Source: Poecilobothrus nobilitatus (lineage: Eukaryota > Arthropoda > Insecta > Diptera > Dolichopodidae). From it: 64,000 nucleotides of DNA. The DNA is taken from NCBI GenBank assembly GCA_947095535.1, contig OX352774.1:9982001-10046000 (forward strand). The letters run 5' to 3'. Below, in pieces: positions 24,616-37,000 of the stretch (the first letter of the stretch is position 1; every line of letters starts with the position of its first letter). The position numbers and the translations under genes are program-made. The notes beneath the pieces are model-generated. The model did not search any database. It had not been told where the DNA came from and saw only the letters and a program-made list of their open reading frames with translations.

Positions 24616-25836
24616 TTATTTAGTTGTATGTCTTTGCCAGCCAGTTCTTTGAACTTGACTCATCATTTGGCTACGATTTGGTACTTTTTCACTAGTACTT
24701 CTTTGTATAAAACTAGGTGTTGCTGACAAACGTTGTTTTGGATTCATAACATTACCAGCCTCATCGGTTACTTTTAACATTACTGTATTATTATTATTTA
24801 TATTACTATTTGGCATATTAAGTCTTTGATCACTATTACCACATATAATACCACTACCACCACCACCACCACCACCACCACTAATACTACCAAGACTTCT
24901 TCTTATATTTGGTGATGATGATGAATCTGATCTACTACAACTTTCATTACTACCAGTTGCATTAGTACTATTACCACCACCATTTGATATTGGTACAATA
25001 ACTTTAACTTTACCATCAGCATCTAATGTTGTTAATGTACCAACTTGTGATAATGGTTTTATAAAATGCGTATCATCTAAAATATTTAAATTTTTATCTA
25101 AACTCAAACCTATATCATTATTATCAAATGGACTATTTGAATATGAATTTCTTGATAATGTACCAATTGGTGATGGTGTTAAATTACCACTTAAACTATT
25201 TATTGTTGGACAATTTAAAAAATTAAAATTTCCTGGTGTATTATTATTATTATTATTATTGTTTGTGATACCAGCTGTGGTAGCTAATGGATTTGCAAAT
25301 AAAAATGAATTATGTGGTGAATTATTATTTAAATTTTGTTGTGTTAATGATGCTGCTGCAGCAAATGCAGCAGCTGCTGTTGCTGTATTATTATCTAAAT
25401 TTAATAATTGTAATCTATTTAATAAATCATGATTCATTTGGAAAAGATCTTTTTGTTGTAAAGGATTTCCAATTAATTGTTGTTGCTGTTGTTGTTGCTG
25501 CTGTTGGTGTTGCTGTTGTTGTTGCTGTTGTTGATTTGCTTGTGTTGATATGTCATTTAATTTATTACTTATATTTTGTATTTGATTTAATGTTGGAAAT
25601 TGATTTTGAGATGATGTTAATACATTTGTTCCAACTTGTGATGATTGTTGTTGTTGTTGCTGTTGTTGTTGTTGTGCATTTAAATTTTCAAAATTTTGTA
25701 AATTTTGTTTTTGTTGATTTAAACCACTTAATTGAAAGCCTAAATTATTTATTTGTTGATTTATTGTGGCTAAATTATTACTAGTTGTTGGTGATAAGAA
25801 TGCTTGTTGAATGGCTGCCAATGTTGTTGCTTGACT
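24616..25836 (-). CDS. NOS1AP: NOS1AP/CAPON homologue, last coding exon (Q/N/G-rich C-terminus)
   Basis: This exon encodes 406 residues and a TAA stop. The acceptor is CTTTAG before AGTCAAGCA, read in phase 0 (SQATTLAAIQQAF). The product is low in complexity and probably disordered. It has a run of 10 Gln near residue 60, a longer Gln run broken by one His near residues 103-122, Ala-rich and Asn8 tracts near 150-200, and Gly8 near 320. Conserved-looking islands are LTPSPIGTLSRNSYSNSPFD, HFIKPLSQVGTLTTLDADGK and the tail STSEKVPNRSQMMSQVQRT...RHTTK. The mammalian NOS1AP C-terminus carries a PDZ ligand for nNOS; the HTTK end here does not look like one. The open frame on the opposite strand (25287-25784) is a shadow of the repeats. 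Confidence 0.85.
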   Translation of the reverse strand, partial: SQATTLAAIQQAFLSPTTSNNLATINQQINNLGFQLSGLNQQKQNLQNFENLNAQQQQQQQQQQSSQVGTNVLTSSQNQFPTLNQIQNISNKLNDISTQANQQQQQQQQHQQQQQQQQQQLIGNPLQQKDLFQMNHDLLNRLQLLNLDNNTATAAAAFAAAASLTQQNLNNNSPHNSFLFANPLATTAGITNNNNNNNNTPGNFNFLNCPTINSLSGNLTPSPIGTLSRNSYSNSPFDNNDIGLSLDKNLNILDDTHFIKPLSQVGTLTTLDADGKVKVIVPISNGGGNSTNATGSNESCSRSDSSSSPNIRRSLGSISGGGGGGGGSGIICGNSDQRLNMPNSNINNNNTVMLKVTDEAGNVMNPKQRLSATPSFIQRSTSEKVPNRSQMMSQVQRTGWQRHTTK

Positions 25837-27978
25837 CTAAAGTTAATAATAGAAAAATGAAAAAAAATAAATTATTTTGTTCAATTTTAATTCATTTTTT
25901 AAGAAATAAATTTGAGACAAAAAAAAAAAAAAATAAAAAATAGATAAAAAAAAAAAAATTTGGTAACTCACCTTGCAAATTAAAAAGCAAAATAATATTT
26001 TAGGTTAACACACATCATGCGAAACATCAAGAATAATTTTAGGTTTTTATTATAAGGATATAACACTTTTTATTTAATTATTAATTAAAAAAATTAAAAT
26101 TAAATTTATTTCTTTTGGTTTTTTTTTTCTTCTTTTCAATTTTAAACTTAAAACTTAAAAAAACAAAATTTAAAAAAAACAACAAAACCAAGAAACAATG
26201 CGAATTTGTTACATGCAGCTAAAAATGGAATAAATTATATAAATAATATTAAAAAAAGTTTTATTATTGCAGGTAACTTGGCGTTCATTTTTTTTTTTTA
26301 CCAAGTTTAAAATAAAATTTCTTTAAAATACCGAAGATTTTTATAATTTTTTGGGGTTAGTCAAAAATTGGGAGTTAAATTTATTAACGTTTTTGAAATT
26401 AAAACAAATTTAACATCCAACTAACTATTACAGGTAGTTATCAATATATTCAGCCATTACAATATAGTACATAAATTAATATCTGAAGATTATATCTAGA
26501 AATTTCAAGATATTTTCAGATTTTTCAATAAATTAATGTCGATTAGACTTGAGTAAATATTGATCATATAAAATGTGTCCTTGTCATAGAAAAATTCGAA
26601 CATTATTGGGATGCTTCGTTTAGTATTTAATAATTTCAATTCTATAAGTCATACCAACAATGCGTAACACCTTATCTATTGACATTGACTCCGAAATACT
26701 TTTCTTCGTTTTATTTATGTTTTATGTTGAAGAAAATAAAATTTGTTACAGAGAATATGAAATAGGTTATATTTACGGATATTGAGAAATTTTATTTGGT
26801 ATATAAATAATCTTAGAGAACCTGATGTCCCTACTTTTATATAGGTTTATCAGGTTTTTTTTTTTATATAAGTTTATAAGACTCTAGGAAATTTTTTATT
26901 TCCATTTATTCCTTAAAAAAACTTAAGACATTTTTTAAATATAACCCTCCCATAAGTTAAATGTAACTTAGACGAGGTATTTTCGAATTTATAAACAATT
27001 CAATATTCATATTAAAGCTATGAACTTTGATGAAATTAAACTGATCTTTTCATTTTGTATCGATCTAATAACAATACTAATTACCATATCACGTTAGACT
27101 TGTGACAATAATTATTAAAATTTATCACTAAATAAAATATCGAACTATAATTCCAATTTCGCATAGTAGGGCATTCAGCACGGTTATTTAGATTTTTGTG
27201 TCCATGGCTCGAACATCAATTAAATGGCAAATTTTGGCGATACGTATCACCATGTTAACCATGATATGGGTGTAAATCGAAAAATTTTATGGACTCTTTG
27301 ATTGTTAGACATTTTATCAACTTAAGCAAGTATATAGAAACGAAATATACCAACAAAAACTAAGGTATAAAAACAAAAGAAAACTTTTTTTTTTGCCATA
27401 ATTCTCAATACAAGATTTTTAATTTTTCCAAGTTAAAACCAATTTATTATCTAAAGAACTGCTTCATTGTTCGATTAATAAAATTTGATTTCATTAACTT
27501 ACAACAATTAAAAAACACTGATAAAAAAGTATAGGTATATTTTACACTTTATTTTATTTTCAAAAATAAGATATGAAATAAAAACTGAAACATATATAGA
27601 CGATACGGTACGAACAAAAAAACTATAATATTAAAGTTTTGAAGCAAAAAAATGAAAAAACAATTCAAATTTATTTAATTTATTTCTCAAAAATTAAATA
27701 AATTAAAAATTATTATTTTAAAAGCTAATTTATTGGAAAAAAAAAAACTCATGCGAACAATTAAAAAAAAAAAAAAACACTTTAAATTTATTTAAAAAAA
27801 AAAAAAACCTATAAAGAAAAACTATAATAACACTTAAGAACACAATGAACACATATTATTTATGATTAAAAAAATTAAGCGAAAACAAACTGAAAAAAAA
27901 AAAAAAGTTTTTGTTTTGCTTTTATATTTTCTCTTATACTAAATATATATATATATATGTTTTATTCATATAACTCAC
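25837..27978 (-). other. Intron before the last NOS1AP coding exon
   Basis: A 2142-bp phase-0 intron (GTGAGT donor, CTTTAG acceptor). It is A/T-rich unique sequence; no exon, RNA gene or clear transposon was seen in it. Confidence 0.8.
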
Positions 27979-28101
27979 CTGTGGTGCTAAAGCTATATTA
28001 GCAGACGTTAAACCAGGTGGATTTTGTTCAGAATAACCACCCATTGAAGCTAAATGCTCAAGAAGTTCACGATTTTGTTGTAAAAGTTGTTGTGTACGTG
28101 C
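27979..28101 (-). CDS. NOS1AP: NOS1AP/CAPON homologue, coiled-coil exon 2
   Basis: This 123-bp phase 0/0 exon encodes 41 residues, from ARTQQLLQQNRELLEHL to ANIALAPQ. It directly continues the coiled coil of the previous exon: EAQ|ARTQQLL is a junction expected for NOS1AP proteins. The acceptor is TTTTAG above 28101 and the donor is CAG|GTGAGT at 27978. After the helix the sequence becomes a Gly/Pro-containing linker (MGGYSEQNPPG). Phase 0 at both ends means the exon could be skipped, or joined to different downstream exons, without a frame change. Confidence 0.87.
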
Positions 28102-28347
28102 CTAAAATAAACAAAAAAAAAACAAAAAAACAAAAAAAAAAAATGTAAAAAAACTTGATGAAAATTTCAGGTAATTAAAAAGTAAGAAATAAGTAAAGTT
28201 TATTTTATTATATAGTTTATAAGAAATTATAAAGTGTTGAAGAAAGTTACATTAAGAAAAAAAACTTTTCAAAAACAAACTTAAAAACAATTAAACTAAA
28301 AAAAAAAAAACATTAAAATGAAATTTAACTTAAAAATATTTAAATTG

Positions 28348-28378
<31 letters not shown>

Positions 28379-28380
28379 AC
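28102..28380 (-). other. Intron within the NOS1AP coiled coil
   Basis: A 279-bp phase-0 intron with GTAAAA donor and TTTTAG acceptor. It contains A/T homopolymers only. Confidence 0.85.
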
Positions 28381-28548
28381 CTGCGCTTCAATTCTGGCAT
28401 TTGTTTCAGATACTAATTGTTCTCTGACTAACATTAATTGAGCTAAAGCTTGTCTTGTTTGCATTGTTTGTTGTTCTAATTGTTCCTTTAATTTTTGTAT
28501 CTCTTGTGATGTTGGCAAAGGTGATGGCGGCGATTTATCAGGATCATT
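28381..28548 (-). CDS. NOS1AP: NOS1AP/CAPON homologue, coiled-coil exon 1
   Basis: This 168-bp phase 0/0 exon encodes 56 residues, starting NDPDKSPPSPLP and ending SETNARIEAQ. The acceptor is a run of T ending in TTCT on the plus strand (AG at 28549-28550); the donor is CAG|GTAAAA at 28380. From about residue 16 the sequence is a heptad-like coiled coil with the pattern KEQLEQQ...ALAQL...REQLVSETNARIEAQ. This is the conserved coiled coil of NOS1AP (nitric oxide synthase 1 adaptor protein, CAPON; dyc-1 in nematodes), a cytoplasmic adaptor linking nNOS to partners such as Scribble and Dexras. The family call comes from recognising this motif, not from a search. The downstream intron is only 279 bp and holds a 22-base run of T on the plus strand. 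Confidence 0.88.
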
Positions 28549-29799
28549 CTAAAAAAATAAAATTATTGATAAATTATAAAATAGAATGCGGATTAAATTT
28601 GAAAATATTGATTTGGTTTTGATTTTTTTTTTTCAAAAAATTCGCCCCAAGAAAAAGTAAAAACACCTCCCCTTACGAAAATAAATGTGTTGGATATGAT
28701 TGCAAAACAATATTTTAATATACAAGGATATTATAAAACCAAGGATATTGTACTTACGTCTTATATCTATGGGATTTTGCATTATAATAATAGATTTGCT
28801 TCAAAGATTGTAAACAAAAATGTTAAAAGGTTTTTTTAACCGGCCGCCAAAATATGTACTTCACCTGTAAGGTTTTTACAAAAAACAGTGAATTTTGCAA
28901 GCATTTTTTAGAAGTAAAATAGCCCCAGCATTAGTGTAAATTAATCGGGCATTGAAACGAAGAAGTAAAAAACATATTGAATAGTAAATTGTGTAATTTA
29001 GTACAGATATTCGAATTAATGGTATCTTTCTGTCTCAACTAAAACAATAAGTTTTAAATATGATATGATTTTGGTCGTATCTTATATTTGCTTCTCAAAT
29101 ATTGTTCTTGACGATGTTAAAACTTTTGTCTTTTAAGATTTTATTTTTTATTTTTTAAGAATTAATAATTCGCAGAATAATGACAAGATTAAGGTAATAT
29201 CGCATTGTAAATAATACATAGAGTTCATATAAAGTAAAATTTTCATTATCATATTTATTATTTATAAATTTTCCATGTAATTTGGCTGAATGTGAAGTTA
29301 TAGAAACAAATTAGACCTTAATACAAAGAAAATAGTAATTTAAAAAGAAAAAATGATTGAAATTATATTGTTTAATTTTCCTCTTAAAATAAACACTAAT
29401 CAATCAAAATTATTAAAATTTCAATTAAATTGAATTTTCAACGTGGAAAAATGGACAATAGTTTAAATATTAAAAGTGAAAAGTTTTCTATACAATAAAC
29501 TTCTGAATTGAAATGAATCATATAATTTATACAATATTTTTTTAATTAAATATTTCTAGTAAAATATTCTATAGAATTGAACAAAATTTCATTATTAAAT
29601 GTCTTGAATCACAATTTTTATTTTATCCATTTATAAATTTAATATGAATATTCTTAGAATACTTCTTGTAAATGAAATTATGACTCATAACTTACAAAAA
29701 GCTGACAGGAGAAATTTAAAATTTATAATAGGTAATTTGTATTCTGTCAAAAAACTAGATTCAGATTGTTTTGTTATCTTCGTAAATTTTTTTTTTTAA

Positions 29800-30145
29800 A
29801 GAAGAACTTCTTGGAGTTGGCCAGAGAGCGTTGGCTTACAGATATAACTTATAGCACAGGTATGTGGGCAGATTTGACTTTTAAAAGATCCAAAAGTATA
29901 CTCTTTCTCCCTAGATCTGAAAAAAGATAATTGATTGGTGTTATAACGTGTCATTTTCTTATCGGTAAACATGCTAGATGATTGTAGATCTTAACTGTAG
30001 ATTTTGCAGAGAAATTGACGATATAGAGCAAGCGTGAAGTACTTTCTCTGCATCTGCCCCAGTCTGTTAAGAAAAATGCAGAAATATTTTGATGGTATCT
30101 TTTTTCAAGATTTTGTTTTAATTTTTTGATATGAATGTGAGACGC
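29800..30145 (+). pseudogene. Non-LTR retrotransposon C-terminal cysteine motif, degenerate
   Basis: The plus strand gives NCRFCREIDDIEQA (CRFC at 29996-30007). After one frameshift it gives YFLCICPSLLRKMQKYFDG (LCIC at about 30046-30057). The spacing C-x2-C, acidic stretch, then LC-x-CP-x-L is the zinc-knuckle-like end of insect R1/Jockey-type ORF2 proteins after their RNase H domain. Several frameshifts and stops show decay. It lies antisense within a NOS1AP intron. Confidence 0.5.
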
Positions 30146-32922
30146 TTTTAAAGCTTCTCCCCTTATAGTCTTATCATTGTGGCATAAATCTAACGATATA
30201 CTTATGATAAACACTTGACGAATAGTTTCTCCTTTGCTTTGAAGATACAAGATATCAATAAAAGGATAAATATTGCTCTATTATTTCAAGGTATGTAAGA
30301 GGAGTAAAGTACCACAGATGTACTGAAAATGGCGTGAAGAATTCAATGTTACGTTATTCTATTTTCTGTTAAATTATTCGAGTCCAGTTGATTATGCTTA
30401 TAATTTATTTTTTAATATCAGTTAAATTAAAAAAAATCAGTCGGTTCTGTCCAAATGTGATCATTTGTATTTATTATTTTAACAATTTTCTTGTTTTTTT
30501 TAATTAGGATATTTTGATTGATAAATAATATTTGTTGAAATATAAAATGTATCTTCTTATATTTTGCAGATTAAATTTAAATGAAATCACTATGCTCTTT
30601 TACTACTGCCTACCAGCTACTGCTTTTAATATTTTTATCTATTTTGTATTTATTACTTTTTTTTAACAGATTCCATCCAAAAGATTCTGTAATTAAACGA
30701 CTTAAGCCCGTATTACAATTATTTGAAGCTAGTAAGAAAGTATCTTAATGAATAGATTTTCTTAAAATATTTGATATTAATTTAAGTATTAATAAATTAT
30801 TAGTTTAACTGAACCGTAAACATCAACCTGAACCTTAAGCACCAAATATAATTGCAAAATACTTAAATTTGAATTAAAAATATTCGTAATCTATGAAAAG
30901 TAAAATACCTATAGATTACATTTTCTTTTCTCACTCAAGTATCTAAAGTTATACGTATAAATGCGAAGTATATATTTAATTAATTTTTGTATTAAAAGTT
31001 CACTTAATATATCGTTTTATTTCAGTTTTATTTTTATTAAAGTTATCCTTTGAAGTTTAAAAAATAAAAAAAACATGTTTAATTAAAAAAGGAAAAAAAA
31101 TTAAAACAACTTAATAAAAAAACTTATTTACAAAGTGCGAAAAAAAAAATAATTAATCATATTTTTTTTAAACATTTAAATCCATATTTTAATCATCTCA
31201 TAAATTTCCTTTTATATTAATATTTTTTTTAACATTTATTTTCATTTAATCCATATGGAAATGGATTTTTAAAAAAAAAAGATATTTCTCTCATTTTTCA
31301 TTTTGATGCAATGGCAAATCCCATGACTTATTCGCTTTTCCCTTACCTATTTATTATTATATTTCTGGTTACACGTGCATGAGGTGGGGGATTTCATTAA
31401 TTAAAACAGAAAATAAATATAAAAAATATTATGTGATACACAGATAAAATTGACAAAAGCTTTATATTAATCGAGAATTAAAACCTGTTTTTACTTGTAT
31501 TGAATTTCAACCCTCTTTTAAGTTCAAATTTATCTTTTACTTACCCCTTTAACCTTATAATCAATCAAATTATTAAAACAAAAAAACAAAAAAAAAATAC
31601 GAGTATATTTTTTTACTACTTTATTAAATGTCAGAGATAGTAAACATGTGTGTTTTTTGTTTTTTTTTTTTTTTTTTAATTGTATGGACTACAGAGAATT
31701 TTACTTTTCAATTGTGATGGAACGTTTTTCTTTTTCGGTTGAATGAATTGCTTTTTTCTGTTTATCTTATTCTCTTTTCTGGCACTCTTTCAACCCCCTT
31801 TTATTTTTAGTCTTATGCATGAAATATTATGAATTTTTTTTTTTTTTGGATGAAAATTTTAAAATCAATAAACAAAAAAAAAAAAATCATATTGTAGCGA
31901 AAAATACAAAGTTTATCGAATAAATGAATAATAAAACAGAAGAAAAAGAAAAACAAAACAATGCTTGTATATAATTTTTTTTTCCGGAATATTATAACGG
32001 AACCTTTTACGAAAATGTAACTTATACGCTATTATACTTTTAAATAATTTTTTTTTTTTTTTGTTTTTTTTTTACAATTAATGTATACAATAAAAATTTT
32101 CGGCTTATAAGATATTGATATTATTCAAAAGGCAAAAAAACAAAAAAAAAATAATAATGAGAAGATAAATAAACAAAATGAAAGAAATGAAGAGAAAATT
32201 AAAATGGCGGAAGTTGTCAAACGTTTTATTTATTCTTTTTAAATCTTAAAAATGCATTTTTATCTTTTATGAAATATGCATGTACTTATACTTACTGCAT
32301 ATACTTATACTTATACTTATGTATGTAATGAAAAATTAGATGTGTAGGCGGATACGCAATAAAAATTTTATAGAACTAATGACCAAAGCGGAAGCATCGA
32401 AAAATGAAAGCAATTCTCGCATTGTTTATGTATAGTGTATATGTATATATATATACAGAGAATATTTTTGTTTTCAACAGTTGCAGTTGATTGATTCAGA
32501 AAATATTAAAAAAAAAAAAAAAATGTTTTTTACCTAATTAATCAATATATTTGACATAGAAAGGCGGTGGTTTTCTATTTAATACTAATACATAGTCTTA
32601 TATATTATGTTATTTATAAAAAATTTATTATATAATACGTATAATTAAATTCAAATATTAGAAAATAATATGTGACATTTAAAGTATATGAGTACAAATT
32701 TTTTAGAATTAAAATCAAAGGAGTATATTTTTAACGATCTAACGTTTAATTAACGATCTTGTATTTGTCCCCGAAGAGGAAACTGAACTATTTTTATATT
32801 CTAATTTTCAAAATAGATTATTATAAATAGACTGATATATATTGCTTAGTACTATGGAGGTTGAAAGAATTGAAAATAAGCAAAAAGTTATATAACACTT
32901 TGATTTACTTTTTTTTTTTAAT

Positions 32923-33099
32923 GCATTTCTCTGCCACATAAATGTGGACAGAAAATTACACAGCTTTTCCTGTTCAGGCGTGGCTATAAATGTCGTAAGG
33001 GGGAATAACTCTTACAACGTGTGTGGGATTCGAACTCACACTCCCTCGGTGTTTACATCGTATTTTAAACGCTCTTACCAACTAGGCCACCGAGGCTCC
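32923..33099 (-). mobile_element. SINE family 1, full-length copy in NOS1AP intron
   Basis: Best-preserved A box of the family (TGGCCTAGTTGG); the B box is GGATTCGAACT on the plus strand at 33026-33036. The tail, with the GTAAGAG...CTTAC inverted repeat and the TGTGGCAGAGAAATGCA end, matches the copy at 22649 closely, so both inserted fairly recently compared with other repeats here. It lies in the sense orientation of the host gene. Confidence 0.85.
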
Positions 33100-33587
33100 G
33101 TTTTGATTTATTTCTAACGGTTTTTGCAATAGTTTAGATAAAAATCCTTAAATGGATTTCATAAAATTTGCCTTTTTATATGTCCATGTAATCGAAAAAG
33201 TTGGTAACATTAATTTTATTCAGAAAAAAAATATTTTACCTAGATATAATTAAAAGTGCTAAACACAACTAGCAGTGATAGTAAGATAAAAATCTCTACA
33301 ATAAGAATGAAATACTCAGTATACACACACAAAACATCTATTAAATTTAGAAAAAATCCCGTTAAACGCCACTTGTATAACAAAATAGTCACTATAAAAC
33401 ACATTGTGATGGCCTGTGTGGAATCAAAAAATTATTGGGCTAGACGAAACGTATATCCAATAGAAACAACGAAAACAAACTATTGAAAATGTATAAGCAA
33501 AATAATATCAGCTGTTTAAACATAGCAGAGTATATTGTGTATATCAAATAGAAAAATAAATTATAAATTGTAGATTAGTAGATATAA

Positions 33588-33698
33588 GGCCGAATGTATG
33601 AAAATGGATTTGAATTCAAATCTCATTTTTTCAAACAAAGTCTACACTTAAACTTGTATACTTTTACTTTGAAAATGTAAGATTTTATGCATTTGGCC
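33588..33698. mobile_element. Foldback MITE (family A), in NOS1AP intron
   Basis: Left arm GGCCGAATGTATGAAAATGG and right arm ending GATTTTATGCATTTGGCC, with TCAAATCTCATTTTTTCAAA between. Matches the 21.6 and 49.5 kb copies in layout. Confidence 0.6.
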
Positions 33699-33985
33699 AA
33701 TAGTCTTAACTAAAATACTTTAAATCTGATGAATATGCCACAGAATTTTGTTTTTAGAGGTTCAATCGAATTTTTACGATCAAAGATTTTAAATTGAATA
33801 TATTATTATTATTAAAAAAAAAAAAAAAAACATATAAAAACGTGAGTCACGAAGAGGAATGATAAAATGGTTTAAAATAAATTATATTTCATTAACAAAT
33901 ATTAGCTCTTTTCTACCTTTTTCTTCCTATTATTTGCCTTATTTAAATTTATTAAATTATTTACTAAAATATAGTTTATACTTAC

Positions 33986-34086
33986 ACATGGTGAAGATTT
34001 TCTAGGACTATTATCAGTTCCTGTCATTAAATCTAAATGATTTGGTCTTTGTGGAACATTAACTTCTGATTTTCCAGGTCCTTGTT
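33986..34086 (-). CDS. NOS1AP: NOS1AP/CAPON homologue, internal exon (linker before coiled coil)
   Basis: This internal exon encodes 33 complete codons, from QGPGKSEV to SPRKSSPC, after two bases of a split codon. Its acceptor is a T-rich tract ending in AG just above 34086, and its donor reads TGT|GTAAGTATA at 33985. It ends in phase 0, which matches the next exon at 28548. The product is hydrophilic and rich in Ser and Pro, as expected for the linker between the N-terminal phosphotyrosine-binding domain and the coiled coil of NOS1AP. On its own it would not be recognisable; the assignment rests on strand, phase and order relative to the next two exons. The upstream exon must end in phase 1 and lies above 34.1 kb; it was not found in this window. 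Confidence 0.75.
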
Positions 34087-37000
34087 CTAAAAATACAGAA
34101 AAAAAAAAAATATTAATAAACATTACAATTTAATAATAAATTTTACAAATAAAATTATATTTTTAATTTCAGAAAAAAAAAAAAATGTAAGAATAATAAC
34201 ATTAAATTAATGTAAAATATTAAGCACACTTCAAATGTTAGAAAATTTTAATCGATTTAATGTAAAAAAAAAAAATTTTTAATTCAAAATTTTTTTTTTT
34301 TTTTTTTTTTATAAATTTTCTAAAACGTGTTATTTCTGTTCTATAATAAATTTTACATCTTAAGTATATATTTTTATGAAAATTACTTTTAAAGCAGTTT
34401 TTAATATCTTAGTTATAGTAATTAAAATAATTTTTATTATCTTTTTCAAAAGAAATGGGAAAAACGAAAGCAAACAATTTTAAATATTATTTTTGGTTTT
34501 GGCAAAAATTTATTAATTTTCCCCTGTCTGGAAATTTTTCAAAAACTTTTGTGGTTTAATAACAAAAATTATTGTTTTTCTGTTTTTCATAAATGGTTCA
34601 GTCAACAGATGTACAAGTATATTTTTTTAATTATTTCGATGAAAGTACAGTTTCTATGTTAATTATTGGATTGTTCAGGTACTTTAAGTTTTTTAGACAA
34701 TCATTGAACAAAAAGGAGGGATAATTTTTATTATTTTTTTTTTTGGAAATTTTGATACGTTGTTGTTTTATATCTTTTAATCCTTGTGTAAAATAACAAT
34801 TAAGTAAAAAGTCTTCTGTCAAGGTATATAAAGGTAAACAAATGAATAGCGTAAAAAGAAAAAAATTGCAACATTAACTTAATAATTAACTTCTTTCAAA
34901 AATAAAACAATAAAAATACTAAGTTTTATAGACTTAATTAATTTTTAGAAGAAAATATAAACAGTAATATCCCAGAAGCTAGGAAAAATAAAGTTGAGAA
35001 AATACAACAAAATTGTAACGAGATCACTGCATATGAACTTTATGAATAATAAAATCAAAATAAAGGGATTTTAAATGAATTTTATTTAAGAGTATATATA
35101 TATATACTGTAGTAATTACTGAATTAAGTCAAAATTATTTTTGAAATAGAAAAAAGAATAGGCTCAATATATAGTGTATAAAATATTTTGTAATCCAGCG
35201 TAATTTTTTCGGCTGCTTGTATCATGATATCCTGCCCTAATTCTACTCCTCAGCCTATTCACTGCTTTAGTTTCATTCCATTATATTGGCTAACGGTGAA
35301 GAACAGTTTAGTCAAAAAGAATCGAACACCATCAAGGAGATATTATTTGTGTCTTTGGTAGGTTTCCACCATGCTTAATAGGAAAAACAAAAATATATAT
35401 TAGATGGTAGTAATAATATCATGATTTTTGAAAAGTAATATCAGCATACCAATAAATAATATCAGACAGTAATAATATCATGACAAGACTGACATAGACA
35501 AATTATTGCCAAAAATGTGAGCATTAACCTAAAAAATAATCAAATATAAGTCAATTAGTACTAAGATAAGTTGCATGAGAAACTACTCACAATAGGAAAT
35601 TATATTAAGAATATATGAAGAAAATTACGACACAATTCATATTTTGTCCTACTCGTTTGCTTTCTCAACCAAAATCTAATTAAAAAAATATAGGATTATT
35701 GGTATATACCACCTATTGGTAATAGTCCTTAAAAACAAAAAAAAAAATAAAACTTATACCTGAAGATATCTAAAGTTTTACTTGATTACAAAAAGTAAAT
35801 AAAAAAAAAAAAAAAACTATAAAAAATGATTGTGAGATGGAAAATTTGTGACGTATTAAATTTTAAGTATTTTTCTAAAATTTTTAGGTTTTTTTTTTTT
35901 TTTTTATTTGAATTTATAAAAACTCGTAAAAAAATTTTCTTTTTCAAAAATTTGACCTCATCACTAAAAAGTGATAAAAAGCTCAAAAAGAAAAAAAAAA
36001 AACAAAAAAATAAATTGTATCTCTTATTGTTTTGTTCACGAATTTTTGCGCGGTTCTTAAATGTCTCGTACGACAAATACATACAATCATTAATTTTAAT
36101 AACTTTAAAGAAATATTTTGAATCGTATAAAATTAATTTCTTTATTATTTTATTTTATATTTTAATTTTTATGTATTTTTAAAAAAAAAAATTTGTTTCT
36201 TTGAATTTTATTACTTTAAATAAATTTTTTTTTATTATTTTGGTTGTTTCTTTCACTTTTCCCCAATGAAAATTTTTTTCCTTTTTTTTTTTGTTTTTTG
36301 TTCTTATTTATATATTGGTTGTAAACATTGGTTTAAAGATTTAATAGCATAATAAATACTTGAAATATATATATGTATGTTTGATGTGTGTATGTATATT
36401 AAATGAACAGAAAAAAGATGACTTAATGAGTTATAAATCTTTGTCGTATACCAGAATAAGTGCTATCAACAACTAATGTATCATTTTTGTATTTAAGTGA
36501 CATTGCAATTCCGGAAATATTAAATGATTGGCAAACACAAATAAAATAAAAATTTTAAAGTAACGGAAATGTAAAGTTTCTAAAAAAAAAAAAAGTTTTT
36601 TTGTTTTCCAGGGTTAAACAAATTAAATTTTTTTATTTTCTTCTTTTTATCAAAAGTTATTCTTTAGGGAAATATGATTTATAGGGATTTAATTATATTA
36701 AAGGTAATCTGTGACGTAAGAATTCTTTTTTTAAATTTTTAATGGAATCGATTTATTTTAAATGAATTATAAAGAACGTTTTTCATATTTAAATAAAAGA
36801 AAACACTAAAACTATCTGATTCCTTTATATTATCTTTTTAAATTTTATTATTGTCGTTAAAAGATGAGAAAGGTTTATTAGATTCTTAGAACGTGTTTTG
36901 TATGAGGAAAAATTCATAAAATTACAACATACCAATCATAAAATACCAAATTTCGAAATATGTAAACAAAATAATAAATGAGAACATTTTTTCTTTATTA

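Larger units (their letters stand above)
28549..33985 (-). other. Large NOS1AP intron hosting mobile-element remnants
   Basis: A 5437-bp phase-0 intron between the linker exon and the first coiled-coil exon. It contains a decayed non-LTR retrotransposon C-terminus near 30.0 kb, a SINE family 1 copy at 32923-33099 and a foldback element at 33588-33698. No extra coding exon was recognised. The open frame at 29951-30250 on the minus strand is antisense to the retrotransposon remnant. Confidence 0.75.

Noticed and set aside
25287..25784. Plus-strand open frame of 165 codons
   Set aside because: It is the antisense of the Gln/Asn-rich NOS1AP exon, and its Val/Leu/Tyr richness is just the complement of CAA/AAT codons.
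29951..30250. Minus-strand open frame of 99 codons
   Set aside because: Antisense to a retrotransposon C-terminus; no domain recognised in this direction.
35786..36182. Open frames of 98 and 118 codons on opposite strands
   Set aside because: Translations of A and T runs (Phe/Lys), with no other support.
36425..36590. Minus-strand frame of about 53 codons ending ...VVDSTYSGIRQRFITH
   Set aside because: The codon mix looks slightly protein-like and a T-rich AG lies upstream, but no family is recognisable, and a frame of this length is common by chance in such DNA.
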